A stretch of DNA of 64,000 bases from VRUE01 sp963704505 (GTDB taxonomy: Bacteria > Actinomycetota > Thermoleophilia > Solirubrobacterales > 70-9). Location of the stretch: NCBI GenBank assembly GCA_963704505.1, contig OY969912.1, positions 2,480,001-2,544,000 on the forward strand. The letters are read 5' to 3'. Each line of letters opens with the position of its first letter. Within the stretch, counting starts at the first letter, position 1. The notes below the pieces were generated by a model. It had not been told where the DNA came from. It saw only the letters and a list, made by a program, of their open reading frames with translations, and did no database searches. The position numbers and the translations under genes were made by a program. Of this stretch, positions 51,901 to 61,114 are shown piece after piece.

Positions 51901-52692
51901 TCAGGCGCGGCCGGCGGCGAGCAGGCGGCTGAGGAAGCGCTTGGTCTCCGGCCTCTCCGGCGCGACCAGGACTTCCTCGGGCGAGCCGTACTCGACGATC
52001 GTCCCCTCGTGGAGGAAGGCGACGAAGTCGGCGAATTCGCGCGCGAAGGTCATCTCATGGGTGGCGATCACCATCGTCATCCCCTCTTCTTTGAGGTCGC
52101 TCACCGCCTGCAGCACCTCGCCGACCAGCTCGGGGTCGAGGGCGCTGGTGACCTCGTCGAGGAGCAGCGCCCGCGGCCGCCCTGAAAAGGCTCGGGCGAT
52201 CGCGACCCGCTGCTGCTGGCCGCCGGAGAGCCGGTCGGGGCTGTCGTCCTCGCGCCCCTCGAGGCCGAAGCGGGCGAGCAGCTCCCGCCCGCGGTCTTCG
52301 GCTTCCGCCTTGGCGACGCCGTGCGCGCGGCGCTCGCCGAGGATCACGTTCTCCAACGCCGACAGGTGCGGGAAGAGGTTGTAGGCCTGGAAGACGACGC
52401 CGAGCTTGCGCCGCACCGCGACCGGGTCCACGGCCGGATCGGTGATCACCTCGCCGTCGAGCAGTACGTCGCCGTCGTCGATCTCCTCGAGCAGGTCGAT
52501 GCACCTCAGCAGCGTCGACTTGCCGGAGCCGGAGGCACCGATCAGCGCCACCGCCTGGTGCTCGCGGATTTCGAGGTCGATCCCCTTCAGGACCTTGCGC
52601 TCGCCGAAGGCCTTGGTGACGCCCTTGACCTCGAGGACCGGGGTCGATTTCGGAACCGGGCCCATGTCGACGGCGGGCCGCCTGGCGCTCAT
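51901..52692 (-). CDS. Polar amino acid ABC transporter ATPase (GlnQ-like)
   Basis: This 263-aa ATPase has Walker A GASGSGKSTLLRCI, the Q-loop FQAYNLFPHLSALEN, signature LSGGQQQRVAIARA and Walker B ALLLDEVTSALD, the GlnQ/HisP-type set. It follows the permease gene with a four-base ATGA overlap. The substrate is likely an amino acid such as Glu or Gln. Confidence 0.93.
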   Translation of the reverse strand: MSARRPAVDMGPVPKSTPVLEVKGVTKAFGERKVLKGIDLEIREHQAVALIGASGSGKSTLLRCIDLLEEIDDGDVLLDGEVITDPAVDPVAVRRKLGVVFQAYNLFPHLSALENVILGERRAHGVAKAEAEDRGRELLARFGLEGREDDSPDRLSGGQQQRVAIARAFSGRPRALLLDEVTSALDPELVGEVLQAVSDLKEEGMTMVIATHEMTFAREFADFVAFLHEGTIVEYGSPEEVLVAPERPETKRFLSRLLAAGRA

Positions 52693-53525
52693 CGGACCGC
52701 CCCCTCGGGGCCGCCCATGCGGTCGACGATCCGGGCCATCGGAATCGTGATCGCCAGATAGAGGACCGCGGCGGCGATCAGCGGCGTGTAGTTGAAGTTC
52801 TCCCCGGAGATGATCTGGCCGATGCGGAACGCCTCCTGCGGGCCCAGGATCGAGACCAGGGCAACGTCCTTCTGTAGCGCGACGAAGTCATTGAGGAGCG
52901 GAGCGGCGACGCGCCGCACCGCCTGCGGGAGGATCACGTGGCGCATCGCCTGGCTCTCGGTCAGCCCGACCGCGAGCGCGGCATCGCGCTGGCCACGGTG
53001 GACCGAGCGGATTCCGGAGCGGTAGACCTCGGCGACGTAGCCGCTGTAGGAGAGCCCGAGGGCGATGCCGCCGAGGACGACGACATCGGTCGGCAGCCCG
53101 GTCAGCTGCAGCGCCGGGATGCCGAAGCCGATCAGGTAGACGAGGAGGATGGTCGGGATGCCGCGGAAGATGTCGACGTAGACGGTCCCCAGCATCCGCA
53201 GGGGAAAGAACGTCGGCGAGCGGCTGGTCCGGATCAGGGCGATCAGCAAGCCGAAGACCAGCACCGCCGCCTCGACGATGATCATCAGCTTCACGTCGAG
53301 CCAGAACCCGCGCAGGACGTCGGGGAACGAACGCTTGAATTCGTCCCAGTTGAAGAACAGGGCCTTGACTTCGGGCCAGCCGGGGCTGGTCAGGACCCAG
53401 GTTGCGAGCCCGCCGATGACGATCACCGAAGAGACGGCGGCGATCACCTGCCCGCGTCGCGCCTTGCGCCGCTTCGCCGCCTCTCGCTGAAGGCGACGGT
53501 CGGCGATTGCGGTGGTCTCGGTCAG
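52689..53525 (-). CDS. Polar amino acid ABC transporter permease (probable CTG start)
   Basis: This 278-aa permease has the long cytoplasmic leader MTETTAIADRRLQREAAKRR and the five-helix HisM/GlnP-type channel, with the conserved FRGIPTILLVYLIGFGIPAL and EAQAMRH-like QAVRR region. An in-frame GTG at 53447 would drop 26 residues that look like the basic leader of related actinomycete permeases. No ATG, GTG or TTG lies between the nearest upstream in-frame stop and that GTG; CTG 53525 is the first possible start. It is one base after the TGA of the binding-protein gene. Confidence 0.88.
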   Translation of the reverse strand: MTETTAIADRRLQREAAKRRKARRGQVIAAVSSVIVIGGLATWVLTSPGWPEVKALFFNWDEFKRSFPDVLRGFWLDVKLMIIVEAAVLVFGLLIALIRTSRSPTFFPLRMLGTVYVDIFRGIPTILLVYLIGFGIPALQLTGLPTDVVVLGGIALGLSYSGYVAEVYRSGIRSVHRGQRDAALAVGLTESQAMRHVILPQAVRRVAAPLLNDFVALQKDVALVSILGPQEAFRIGQIISGENFNYTPLIAAAVLYLAITIPMARIVDRMGGPEGAVR

Positions 53526-53526
53526 G

Positions 53527-54402
53527 TCAGTGCAGTTCGGGGGCGCCGGCGGCCTTGCTCATCCACTGCTTGTTGAGCGCTTGCAGTTCGCCGGAGGCTT
53601 CCATCTTTTCGATCGCCTGGTCGACGCACGGGGTGAGCGAGGAGCCCTTCGCCAGCAACGCTCCCCACTGGTCGCCGCCGGGGGCGCTGAACTGGCCGAC
53701 GACGCCGGCGTCTTCGACCTGGACCGCGGTCAGGTAGAGCGCGGTCGGGACATCGACGACGACCGCTTCGACCTGCCCGTTTTTGAGGGCGGTGACGACG
53801 TCGTTCGAGTTGTTGAAGACCTGTGGTTCGTCGTTCGGTTCGATCACTTCGTTGACTGCGTCAAGGCTGGTGGTGCCGATCTGAACGCCGAGCTTGGTGT
53901 CCTTGAGCTCCTCGATCGAGGTCGCTTTCGCCGCCTCGGAGTCCTTCAGGGCGACCACGGCCTGGTTGGCCGTGTAGTACGGGGCCGAGAAGTCGACGGC
54001 CTTTTCGCGGGCCGGCGTGATCGAGATCTGATTGACGTCGAAGTCGAAGTTCTTGGGGCCCGGAGCGAAGGAGGAGTTGAACGGCTCGATGGTCCACTTG
54101 ACGTCGGATTTTGCGTAGCCGAGCTGCTTGCCGATCGCGAAGGCGACGGCGCTCTCGAAGCCTTTGCCGTTGCTCGGGTCGTTGTCGATGAAGTAGGGCG
54201 GGTAGGCCGGTTCGTCGGTGGCAACCGTCAGGGTCCCGGCCGTGTGCGTGTCGAGCTTGTCCGGCGTGCAGTTCGCGGCGGAGGCGACGGTCGAGCCCGC
54301 CGTGGAGCTGGTGTCGTCGGAGCTGCTTCCGCAGCCGAGGACGAGCAGGGCAAGGCCGAGGACGAGGACGAGGAGGATGGAGACTGGAAGCTTGGCGTTC
54401 AT
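53527..54402 (-). CDS. Amino acid-binding lipoprotein of an ABC importer
   Basis: This 291-aa lipoprotein has lipobox LLVLGC and an SBP family 3 fold: the DEPAYPPYFIDND opening, GFESAVAFAIGKQLG, and the DFDVNQISITPAREKAVDFSAPYY signature of amino acid-binding proteins. It is the first gene of a binding protein-permease-ATPase operon. The ligand is likely a polar amino acid. Confidence 0.93.
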   Translation of the reverse strand: MNAKLPVSILLVLVLGLALLVLGCGSSSDDTSSTAGSTVASAANCTPDKLDTHTAGTLTVATDEPAYPPYFIDNDPSNGKGFESAVAFAIGKQLGYAKSDVKWTIEPFNSSFAPGPKNFDFDVNQISITPAREKAVDFSAPYYTANQAVVALKDSEAAKATSIEELKDTKLGVQIGTTSLDAVNEVIEPNDEPQVFNNSNDVVTALKNGQVEAVVVDVPTALYLTAVQVEDAGVVGQFSAPGGDQWGALLAKGSSLTPCVDQAIEKMEASGELQALNKQWMSKAAGAPELH

Positions 54403-54431
54403 CTGGGCGCCCGAGACGGGGCGCGAAGATC

Positions 54432-55742
54432 CTAGACCAAATTGGGGCTCTGATCCCCGGCGACTCCCTCGAGAGGTTCGCGCTCGGTCTTCGCCCAGTC
54501 ATCACGGGCGCGCAGCTGGCGGACGGTCGAGCGCACCAGCACCGGCCAGAGGAACCAGGTGTAGGGCGCGTAGACCTGGGCGATCAGGAAGCCGGTCAGG
54601 TAGCCCCGCTTCCCTTCGCGGCAACGGCTGGCGACGCAGCCGAGGATGCTGCCACCGAAGGCGAGCAGGTAGAAGAACCCGAGCTGCCAGGTCGGCCCCC
54701 CGGCCCAGATCGCGGCGGTGCCGGTCACCCAGAGGATCACAGCGGAGACCAGCCCGACCCCGACGATCCCCTGCCAGACCGGCATGAACAGGTAGAGCAG
54801 CATCTCGAGCCGGGCGCCCAACGGGAACGGGGCCCGCATCAGCCCGCCACCGAGGCCCATCGCCTGGAGGTTGCCCTGCGACCAGCGCGTGCGTTGATGC
54901 AGGAGTCTGCCGGGCTTGGTCAGGCCCTGCTGGTCGACGGCGGCGCGCAGCTCCTGCCGGCCCTTCCACCCGCGCTCGATCAGCCGCAGGCCGAGGTCCT
55001 GGTCCTCGGTCAGGCGATCCTTCCAGGGGCCGACGCCGTCGGCGATGTCGTCGAGGGCGCTGAGGCGGTTGAACTGGCCGTTGCCGCCCATCCCGGCGGT
55101 TCCCCAGTCATCCCTTCCCGCCTGGAAGAGGTAGCCGTAGACGGAGAACTCGACGTCCTGGAACCAGGTCAGCAGGTGACCGCGATTGTAGATCCTGACC
55201 AGCGACTGGACGCCACCGACCTCGGGGTCCTCGAAGTGGCCGGCGGCGAATTCGGGCGCGTCGGGGCGCAGCCTGCCGTCGGCGTCGACGATGACGACGA
55301 TCGTCCGCTCGCGATCGGGCAGCTCCCGCAGCGACTGGTAGGCGTGGTTGAGGCCCGCGGCCTTGCCCTTCTGCGCGTCGGGCTTCTCACGCCGCAAGAC
55401 GAAGAGGTCGGGATGCTCGATCTCGGCCAGGATCTTGGGAGTGGCGTCGTCGGAGGCGTCGTCGATGACGACCACCCTGCGCCTCGCCAGGTCCATCGCC
55501 AGCAGCCGCTCGACGCTGTCGCGGATCGTCACCTCCTCGTTCAGGGCGGGGACGAGGAAGACCCAGGTGAAGCCGTCGGCTCCATCGGCGGGAATGGCCG
55601 GCGGCCGGGTGACCGCCCGTCTGCCGCGGACGAAGAGGATCGCCGTCCAGAGGCACATCGCGAGGATGACCGCGAAGCAGACGTAGAAGATCGCCGTCCA
55701 GACCGGCGGCAGGCCCTCGAAGGGGAGGCCGAGCGTGGCCAT
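54432..55742 (-). CDS. Membrane glycosyltransferase family 2 (cellulose/PNAG-synthase-like)
   Basis: This 436-aa processive-type glycosyltransferase has an N-terminal helix, a GT-A domain with LVPALNEE, IDDASDD, VDADG, TEDQDLGL and the QRTRWSQGN (QxxRW) motif, and C-terminal helices (about 290-400). These are the catalytic residues of BcsA/IcaA-type synthases. It starts two bases after the WecB gene's stop, so the pair likely makes an exported amino-sugar polymer. The polymer is unknown. Confidence 0.9.
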   Translation of the reverse strand: MATLGLPFEGLPPVWTAIFYVCFAVILAMCLWTAILFVRGRRAVTRPPAIPADGADGFTWVFLVPALNEEVTIRDSVERLLAMDLARRRVVVIDDASDDATPKILAEIEHPDLFVLRREKPDAQKGKAAGLNHAYQSLRELPDRERTIVVIVDADGRLRPDAPEFAAGHFEDPEVGGVQSLVRIYNRGHLLTWFQDVEFSVYGYLFQAGRDDWGTAGMGGNGQFNRLSALDDIADGVGPWKDRLTEDQDLGLRLIERGWKGRQELRAAVDQQGLTKPGRLLHQRTRWSQGNLQAMGLGGGLMRAPFPLGARLEMLLYLFMPVWQGIVGVGLVSAVILWVTGTAAIWAGGPTWQLGFFYLLAFGGSILGCVASRCREGKRGYLTGFLIAQVYAPYTWFLWPVLVRSTVRQLRARDDWAKTEREPLEGVAGDQSPNLV

Positions 55743-55744
55743 CG

Positions 55745-57142
55745 TTACTCGAGGTCGGAGGTCTCGACCGCGATGCCGCTCGACAACTCGTGCCTCGAGG
55801 CCTTCAGGGCCTCGTCGAACTCCCCGGGGGCGAGCGTGAAGCCTGCCGCCTCGGCGATCGCGGAGCGGCTGTACCCCGGGCCGAACTGGAGCGGCGCCTC
55901 ACCGCCGAGAAGGATGTGCTCGAGGGCGGCGACGATGCGATCGGCCGCAAGGCCGTCGCCGTAAGGGTTCTCGGCGCTCGCCATCTCCTCGTAGGCGAGC
56001 GGGTCTTCGAGCAGACGCGTCCCCTCCTGGAAGATCCGATCGGCGTCAGGGCCGACGAGCCGCAGGGTGCCGGCGACGACGCCCTCGGTGCGCTCGGTGC
56101 TCTCGCGGGTGACGAGGACCGGCTTGTTCAGCGAGGGGGCCTCTTCCTGCACCCCGCCGGAGTCGGTGATCACGAGGTCGGCGCGGGCCAGCAGGCGCGA
56201 GAAGGTCGCGTAGCCGAGCGGCTCGGTGAGCAGGATGTTGTCGTGACCCGCGAGCAGCTCGGTGAGGACCTTGCCGACCGCCGGGTTCGGGTGGACCGGA
56301 AGGACGAAGTGCACGTCTGGATGAGCCTCGGCGAGGCGGGTGACGCCGTCGGCGATCCCCCGCAGGCCGTCGCCCCAGTTCTCGCGGCGGTGGGCGGTGA
56401 TGACGACGATCCGGGAGTCGCTGTCGTGCAGCGCCTGCAGGTCCTCATTGGCGAAGCGGACGTCGATCTTCGAGGCCCACTTGAGCGCGTCGATGCCGGT
56501 GTTGCCGGTGACGAAGACCTGGCTGACCGGGATGTTCTCGCGGACCAGGTTCTCGAGATTTGCCGAGGTCGGGGCGAAGTGGAGGCTGGCGATCGTCGAG
56601 ACGACCCGGCGGTTGAGCTCCTCGGGGAACGGGGTCAGGTTGAGCCCGCCGGTGCGCAGGCCGGCCTCGACGTGGACGACGGGGATGCGCAGGTGGAAGG
56701 CGGAGAGCGCCGCGGCCATCGCCGAGCTGGTGTCGCCGTGGACGAGGACCGCCGCCGGCCGGCGGCCCATCAGGGTGTCCTCGACGCTGGGGGTGGCGTC
56801 GAAGTCGACCTCGAAGCGATCTGCACAGAAGTCTTCGAAGCGCCGCATCACCGTGGCGACGCGTTCATTCAGGCTCGAGCGCCTCTTCCCCGCCCAGAGC
56901 ACGACATCGGGCTTGATGTCGGCGAGCTCGAAGATGTAGTCGACCATCTTGTTGTGCTGGCCGGTGGAGACGACGATCGGTTCGTAGTGGCTGCTCTGCC
57001 GCAGCGCCAGGATGATCGGCACGAGCTTTATCGCCTCGGGACGGGTTCCGACCACGATCGGCACGACGAGCTTGGTGAACGGGGGCTCGCCGCTTCCCGA
57101 GAGGGGCCGCAGCACAGGCTTGTCCGAGTTCTGGTCGAGCAT
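55745..57142 (-). CDS. wecB: UDP-N-acetylglucosamine 2-epimerase (WecB-like)
   Basis: This 465-aa enzyme makes UDP-ManNAc from UDP-GlcNAc. Motifs are VVGTRPEAIKLVPI, the STGQHNKMVD loop, VHVEAGLRTG, VTGNTGIDAL, TAHRRENWGDGL and TDSGGVQEEAPSLNKPVLVTRESTERTE. It has an N-terminal extension of about 25 residues and a C-terminal tail of about 60 beyond the usual 370 aa. Together with the GT2 gene it points to ManNAc-containing polysaccharide. Confidence 0.93.
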   Translation of the reverse strand: MLDQNSDKPVLRPLSGSGEPPFTKLVVPIVVGTRPEAIKLVPIILALRQSSHYEPIVVSTGQHNKMVDYIFELADIKPDVVLWAGKRRSSLNERVATVMRRFEDFCADRFEVDFDATPSVEDTLMGRRPAAVLVHGDTSSAMAAALSAFHLRIPVVHVEAGLRTGGLNLTPFPEELNRRVVSTIASLHFAPTSANLENLVRENIPVSQVFVTGNTGIDALKWASKIDVRFANEDLQALHDSDSRIVVITAHRRENWGDGLRGIADGVTRLAEAHPDVHFVLPVHPNPAVGKVLTELLAGHDNILLTEPLGYATFSRLLARADLVITDSGGVQEEAPSLNKPVLVTRESTERTEGVVAGTLRLVGPDADRIFQEGTRLLEDPLAYEEMASAENPYGDGLAADRIVAALEHILLGGEAPLQFGPGYSRSAIAEAAGFTLAPGEFDEALKASRHELSSGIAVETSDLE

Positions 57143-57208
57143 CTACAAGCCTCTATCGGCCGTCCACGACGACGTCTTGAACCTCGGTCTCATGCGAGAC
57201 TGCCGCCG

Positions 57209-57577
57209 ATGACGCATTCGCAGAGAGGACTGGCGGCCTTCTTCACCACCACCGGGGTGCTCCACTTCCTGATCCCGCGCAGCTACGAAGCGATGATGCC
57301 GCCGTCCCTGCCGCGCCACCGCGAGGCCGTGATCGTCAGCGGCGTCGCCGAGATCGTCGGAGGCGCAGCGCTCGTCCCGCGCGGCGGCCGCCGCTTTGCG
57401 CGCTGGTGGCTGCTGGCCCTGCTGCTCGCCGTCTTCCCCGCCAACATCCACATGGCGCTCAACCCCGAGCAGGTGCGCGGCCTCGACCTCGACAAGATCC
57501 CGCGCTGGGCGCTCTGGGCCAGGCTGCCGCTGCAGCCGCTCTGCATGATCTGGGTCTGGCGCGCGACGCGCGACTAA
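57209..57577 (+). CDS. Small DoxX-like membrane protein
   Basis: This 122-aa four-helix membrane protein has GLAAFFTTTGVLHFLIP, SGVAEIVGGAALVP and FPANIHMALN, typical of DoxX-like proteins of unknown role in quinone or thiol redox. I start it at ATG 57209; a much longer frame upstream is the reverse of wecB. It is divergent from wecB (66-bp gap). Confidence 0.85.
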   Translation: MTHSQRGLAAFFTTTGVLHFLIPRSYEAMMPPSLPRHREAVIVSGVAEIVGGAALVPRGGRRFARWWLLALLLAVFPANIHMALNPEQVRGLDLDKIPRWALWARLPLQPLCMIWVWRATRD

Positions 57578-57650
57578 CCTCGAGCCTCGCGGGCGTGACG
57601 GAATGTTTTGTCTGTAGAGTCTCTGTCGTCAGGGATCGAGTATCCGGGGC

Positions 57651-57899
57651 ATGGAGCCACGCCAGCGGTTCGCCGTCAACCTGCGCCGGGCACGCGAGCG
57701 CACGGAGATTTCCCAGGAGGAGCTCGGTTTCCGCTGTGAGTTGCACAGGACCGAGATCTCATTGCTCGAGCGCGGCGGCCGCGAGCCCCGTCTGGGCACG
57801 ATCGTGAAGCTGGCGGGCGCCCTGGAGACAACGGCGGAGGACCTCTGCGACGGGATCCGCTGGGACGTCAAGGGCCACAGCTTCCGCTACAAGAAATAA
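57651..57899 (+). CDS. Small XRE-family DNA-binding protein
   Basis: This 82-aa protein is almost only a Cro/C1-type helix-turn-helix (ARERTEISQEELGFRCELHRTEISLLERGGREPRLGTI). It has a basic tail (KGHSFRYKK). Such short XRE proteins act as simple repressors; I see no target nearby. Confidence 0.87.
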   Translation: MEPRQRFAVNLRRARERTEISQEELGFRCELHRTEISLLERGGREPRLGTIVKLAGALETTAEDLCDGIRWDVKGHSFRYKK

Positions 57900-58003
57900 G
57901 GCGCCACCTCCTCCGCTCCCGGGCAGGGGCGCTCAATATGACCGGCGGCCTCGCGCCTGCCGTCCCGCGTCCGGGGGCGGCTTAGTAGCGGAGGGGCGCC
58001 TAC

Positions 58004-58552
58004 CTAGGGGAGGAATTCTTCTAGGAAGCCTTCGGCGGGGCCGAGGAGCCCTTCGGCGGGGCCGAGGAAGGACTGGACGTTGTTGAGCAGCGAACTCGCG
58101 TCCTTGACCAGTTCGATCGCCTGGTCGAGCGGGATCGTCTTCAGCGCGCCGCGCAGCGGCTCGCCGAGGAGCGGGCTCAGGGCGCCGGCGTTTTCCGCGT
58201 CGGTGACGGCCCTGAGCAACCCGGCGCGGATCGCCGCCGCCAGCTCCGCTTCGTCGATGTCGTACTTCTTGGCGAAGGCTTCCCGCGAGTCTTCGTTCGC
58301 GAGGGCCTGGGCCAGCGTCTCGCGTGAGACGCCCAGCTTGCAGGCGGCGCCGTCGAGTGCGGAGAGCGAGAACTGCTGGGCGATTTCCTGGAGGCCTTCC
58401 GGGTTGCGCCATTCACGCGGCTTGCAGGGGTCCTGGGTCTTGGCCGGCGCGTAGCTCGCCCCACCGGCGGCCAGATAGATGGCGACGAGAACCAGCGAGA
58501 CCGCCGCCGAGCCGAACAGGAGCAGCTTTCCTCGATCCCTGGCGTCGATCAC
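58004..58552 (-). CDS. Membrane-anchored helical protein of unknown function
   Basis: This 182-aa protein has one N-terminal helix (LLLFGSAAVSLVLVAIYLAAGG) and an extracytoplasmic helical domain with two Cys (DPCKPR, AACKLG). A segment looks like a repeated helix-turn pattern (LAQALANEDSREAFAKKY, AELAAAIRAGLLRAV). The C-terminus repeats LGPAEG(L/F)L. It starts at GTG with GAGGAGGGG upstream. It is the last gene of the rpsA operon. No family recognised. Confidence 0.75.
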   Translation of the reverse strand: MIDARDRGKLLLFGSAAVSLVLVAIYLAAGGASYAPAKTQDPCKPREWRNPEGLQEIAQQFSLSALDGAACKLGVSRETLAQALANEDSREAFAKKYDIDEAELAAAIRAGLLRAVTDAENAGALSPLLGEPLRGALKTIPLDQAIELVKDASSLLNNVQSFLGPAEGLLGPAEGFLEEFLP

Positions 58553-58565
58553 GCCGTTCCCCTCC

Positions 58566-59945
58566 TCACAGCTCGATCTCCCGGCGCCGCGCCAGGCCGA
58601 TCGGGATCAGGGAGACCAGCGCCAGCAACGCGGCGAGGCCGAAGGAGGGGCTGAACGCGTGTGTCGCGCCGCGGTCGAGCTGGTCCTGAAGTTCTTCGCG
58701 CAGCTCGACGACCGCTTCGCGGTCCCCCTGGTCCGAGGGCAGCGGTTCGAAGGCCGGGCCGATCGTCGGAACCTTGCCCTTCTCTTCGTCGAGCCGATTG
58801 CTGATCTTCGAGGCGAGCGAGAGCTTTTCCAGCGGATTCACCCGCGAGTCGAGGACCACGGCGGTGCCGGCGTCGATCGCGTCTTCACGCTGCTGGGCGA
58901 TGTCGTGGGTGAAGATCGGCGTCAGCAGCAGCAACCCGATGCAGACGCCGGCATGGCGCGCGGAGATCGTCCAGCCACCGTGGATCGCCTGCGGAGAGCG
59001 GCCGGAGAGCGCCGTCTCGGTCAGTGCCGAGAGGACGAGGGAGAGCCCGAGCCCGACCAGGATCTGGGGCGGAATCGTGAGGATGACGGCGGCGTGCGGG
59101 AGCAGCGCCAGCCCGCCCAGGCCGCCGGCGACGAGGATCGCCCCCGACGCGGCCCTCGTCTTCGAGCTTGCGACCGAACGGCCGAGACGGCTGCCGGCCA
59201 GAGCCGACAGGGGCATCACCGTGACCACGATCGCGGCACCGATCGGGCTCAGGCGCCAGCCTTCGATCAGGAGCAGGACGAGGAGGAAGAGCGCCGCGGC
59301 GATCGCCGCGGCGATCAGCGCCAGGGCGATGTTGGCGAGGATGTGAGGGCGGCCCGCCGGGCGCACCTCGGAGGAGATGATCCCGGTCGCCGCCTCGTCA
59401 CGCGCGACGGCGAGAATCGGCACCGCGGCGGCGAGCGCGATCGGCACCTGGACGAGGAAGATCGACTGCCAGGAGACGAGCTCGGTGAGGAACCCGCCGA
59501 CCGCCGGGCCGAGCGCCGCACCGGTCGCCCCCGCACCGGCCCAGACGAGCGCCGCGCGGCGCTCGGAGCCGACCGTCGCCGGCAGCAGCTCGAGGACCGC
59601 GGTGACCGCCAGGGCACCGCCGAGCGCCTGCACACAGCGCGCCGCGATCAGGGTGGCCAGATCGGAGGAGAGCCCGCAGGCAAGACTGGCGCCGGCGAAG
59701 ATCGCGAGCCCGATCGCGGCCCCCCGCGCGGGGCCGATCCGGCGCGCCAGGTGGGCGGCGGGGACCGCTGCCAGGGCCATCACCAGGTTGAACGAGATCA
59801 GCACCCAGGTGACCGCGGCGACGCTGGTGTCGAGCTGCCGGTAGATCTCCGGCAGGGCGAGGACGACCACCGAGGAGTCGGCGAGCACAAGGCCGACGGC
59901 GATCGCCAGAGCCGCGGTGCGGGGCTGCTTCACGGCGCCGCTCAC
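58566..59945 (-). CDS. MFS efflux transporter (DHA2-like)
   Basis: This 459-aa drug-type exporter has LVLADSSVVVLALPEIYRQLDTSVAAVTWVL, the LARRIGPARGAAIGL loop and RCVQALGGALAVTAVLELLPA. It has about 14 helices, but a polar region of about 100 residues (about 330-430, with DLEKLSLASKI and LREELQDQL-like helices) separates the last ones. The GTG start overlaps the stop of the lytic transglycosylase gene (GTGA). The substrate is unknown. Confidence 0.88.
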   Translation of the reverse strand: MSGAVKQPRTAALAIAVGLVLADSSVVVLALPEIYRQLDTSVAAVTWVLISFNLVMALAAVPAAHLARRIGPARGAAIGLAIFAGASLACGLSSDLATLIAARCVQALGGALAVTAVLELLPATVGSERRAALVWAGAGATGAALGPAVGGFLTELVSWQSIFLVQVPIALAAAVPILAVARDEAATGIISSEVRPAGRPHILANIALALIAAAIAAALFLLVLLLIEGWRLSPIGAAIVVTVMPLSALAGSRLGRSVASSKTRAASGAILVAGGLGGLALLPHAAVILTIPPQILVGLGLSLVLSALTETALSGRSPQAIHGGWTISARHAGVCIGLLLLTPIFTHDIAQQREDAIDAGTAVVLDSRVNPLEKLSLASKISNRLDEEKGKVPTIGPAFEPLPSDQGDREAVVELREELQDQLDRGATHAFSPSFGLAALLALVSLIPIGLARRREIEL

Positions 59946-60526
59946 CGGTAGCCCAGCTCCTCGGCATATTCGCTGCGGTATTCCCCCTGCTTGTCGAGCA
60001 CGTCTTCAACATACGCGCGCGTCTCCGGGAATTGGATGTCTTCCAGGTTGAGATCGCTGCCGCCCCACTTTTCGACGTTGGCCGGCCCGGCGTTGTAGGC
60101 AGCCAGCGCGGCGACCACATCGCCGTCGTAGCGGTTGAGGAGTTCACTGAGCAGGAAGGTCCCGTAGCGGATGTTGATTTCGGGATCGGAGAGGTCTTCG
60201 AGCTTGAAGGTGGTGCCGCCGCTGAGCCGCTCGATTTCCTTTGCCGATTCGGGCGTGATCTGCATCAGGCCGCGAGCGCCGGCATCCGATTCCTGATCGC
60301 GGAAGCGGGACTCGGCGTAGATCACCGCGGCAATCAGGGAGGCGTCGACGCCCTTCTCACGGGCCTGCTCGCGGATGATGTCCTCGTGCTTGAGGGGCAG
60401 GGTCAGTTCCTGAATCGCATGGTCGAGGGTCCCGCGAAAGATGAGCACGGCCGCGACGACGGCGACCGCCGCGAGACCGCCGAAAAGGAACCGCCGGCGG
60501 CGGCGGACTCGTGCGCTCTTCCTCAT
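59942..60526 (-). CDS. Membrane-anchored lytic transglycosylase (SLT type)
   Basis: This 194-aa peptidoglycan hydrolase has a basic start (RRRRRFLFGG), one helix, and an SLT domain with the catalytic Glu in AAVIYAESRF, then GARGLMQITPESA and ALAAYNAGPANVEKW. It cleaves glycan strands to make anhydromuramyl ends. It overlaps coaE by four bases (ATGA). Confidence 0.93.
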   Translation of the reverse strand: MRKSARVRRRRRFLFGGLAAVAVVAAVLIFRGTLDHAIQELTLPLKHEDIIREQAREKGVDASLIAAVIYAESRFRDQESDAGARGLMQITPESAKEIERLSGGTTFKLEDLSDPEINIRYGTFLLSELLNRYDGDVVAALAAYNAGPANVEKWGGSDLNLEDIQFPETRAYVEDVLDKQGEYRSEYAEELGYR

Positions 60527-61107
60527 CCCCTCAGCTTCTCGACGAGAGCGGACACCGATTGTCCGAGGTCCTCGACGGAGCCGTCGTTGACGATCACGTG
60601 CTCGGCACGGCCGCTCTTCTCGTCCTGGGAGAGCTGGCGCGCGTCGCGCTCGCCGACCAGGGTGTGACCCCGAGCCTCCGCGCGGGCGCGGCGCAGCTCG
60701 TCGGGGGCGACGACGGCGACGCTGGTGTCGAAGACCCGGTCCATGCCCGCCTCGAAGAAGAGGGGCGACTCGACCACGGCGATGTCGACCGAGTCGGGGA
60801 GCTCCGCCAGCCAGGCGCCGATCCGTTCACCGACGAGCGGGTGAACCTGGGCCTCCATCCAGGAGAGCTCCTCAGGATCGGCGAAAACGATCTGGCCGAT
60901 CTTCCCCCGGTCGACCGCCCCCTCGGGAGCGACCTCGTCGCCCCAGCGCTCGCGCAGGCGGCCCAGCAACGGTTCGGAGTCGAGCAGGGCGTGAACCACC
61001 GCGTCGCTGGAGATGGTCGCCGCGCCGCGCTCCTCGAAGGCGGCGAGCGCGGTGGACTTGCCGGCCGCGATCCCGCCCGTGAGGCCGATCGTCAGCGGCC
61101 GGGACAC
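60523..61107 (-). CDS. coaE: Dephospho-CoA kinase
   Basis: This 194-aa P-loop kinase does the last step of CoA synthesis. It shows IGLTGGIAAGKSTALAAF, ISSDAVVHAL, VVESPLFFEAGM and the LID region around RRARAEARG. I start it at GTG 61107 (VSRPLTIGLTGG), seven bases after the rpsA stop; the frame runs upstream into rpsA. The rpsA-coaE pairing is usual in actinomycetes. Confidence 0.95.
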   Translation of the reverse strand: MSRPLTIGLTGGIAAGKSTALAAFEERGAATISSDAVVHALLDSEPLLGRLRERWGDEVAPEGAVDRGKIGQIVFADPEELSWMEAQVHPLVGERIGAWLAELPDSVDIAVVESPLFFEAGMDRVFDTSVAVVAPDELRRARAEARGHTLVGERDARQLSQDEKSGRAEHVIVNDGSVEDLGQSVSALVEKLRG

Positions 61108-61114
61108 CGAAGCG

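Noticed and set aside
50019..51932. 637-codon plus-strand frame
   Set aside because: Antisense of uvrB with shadow composition.
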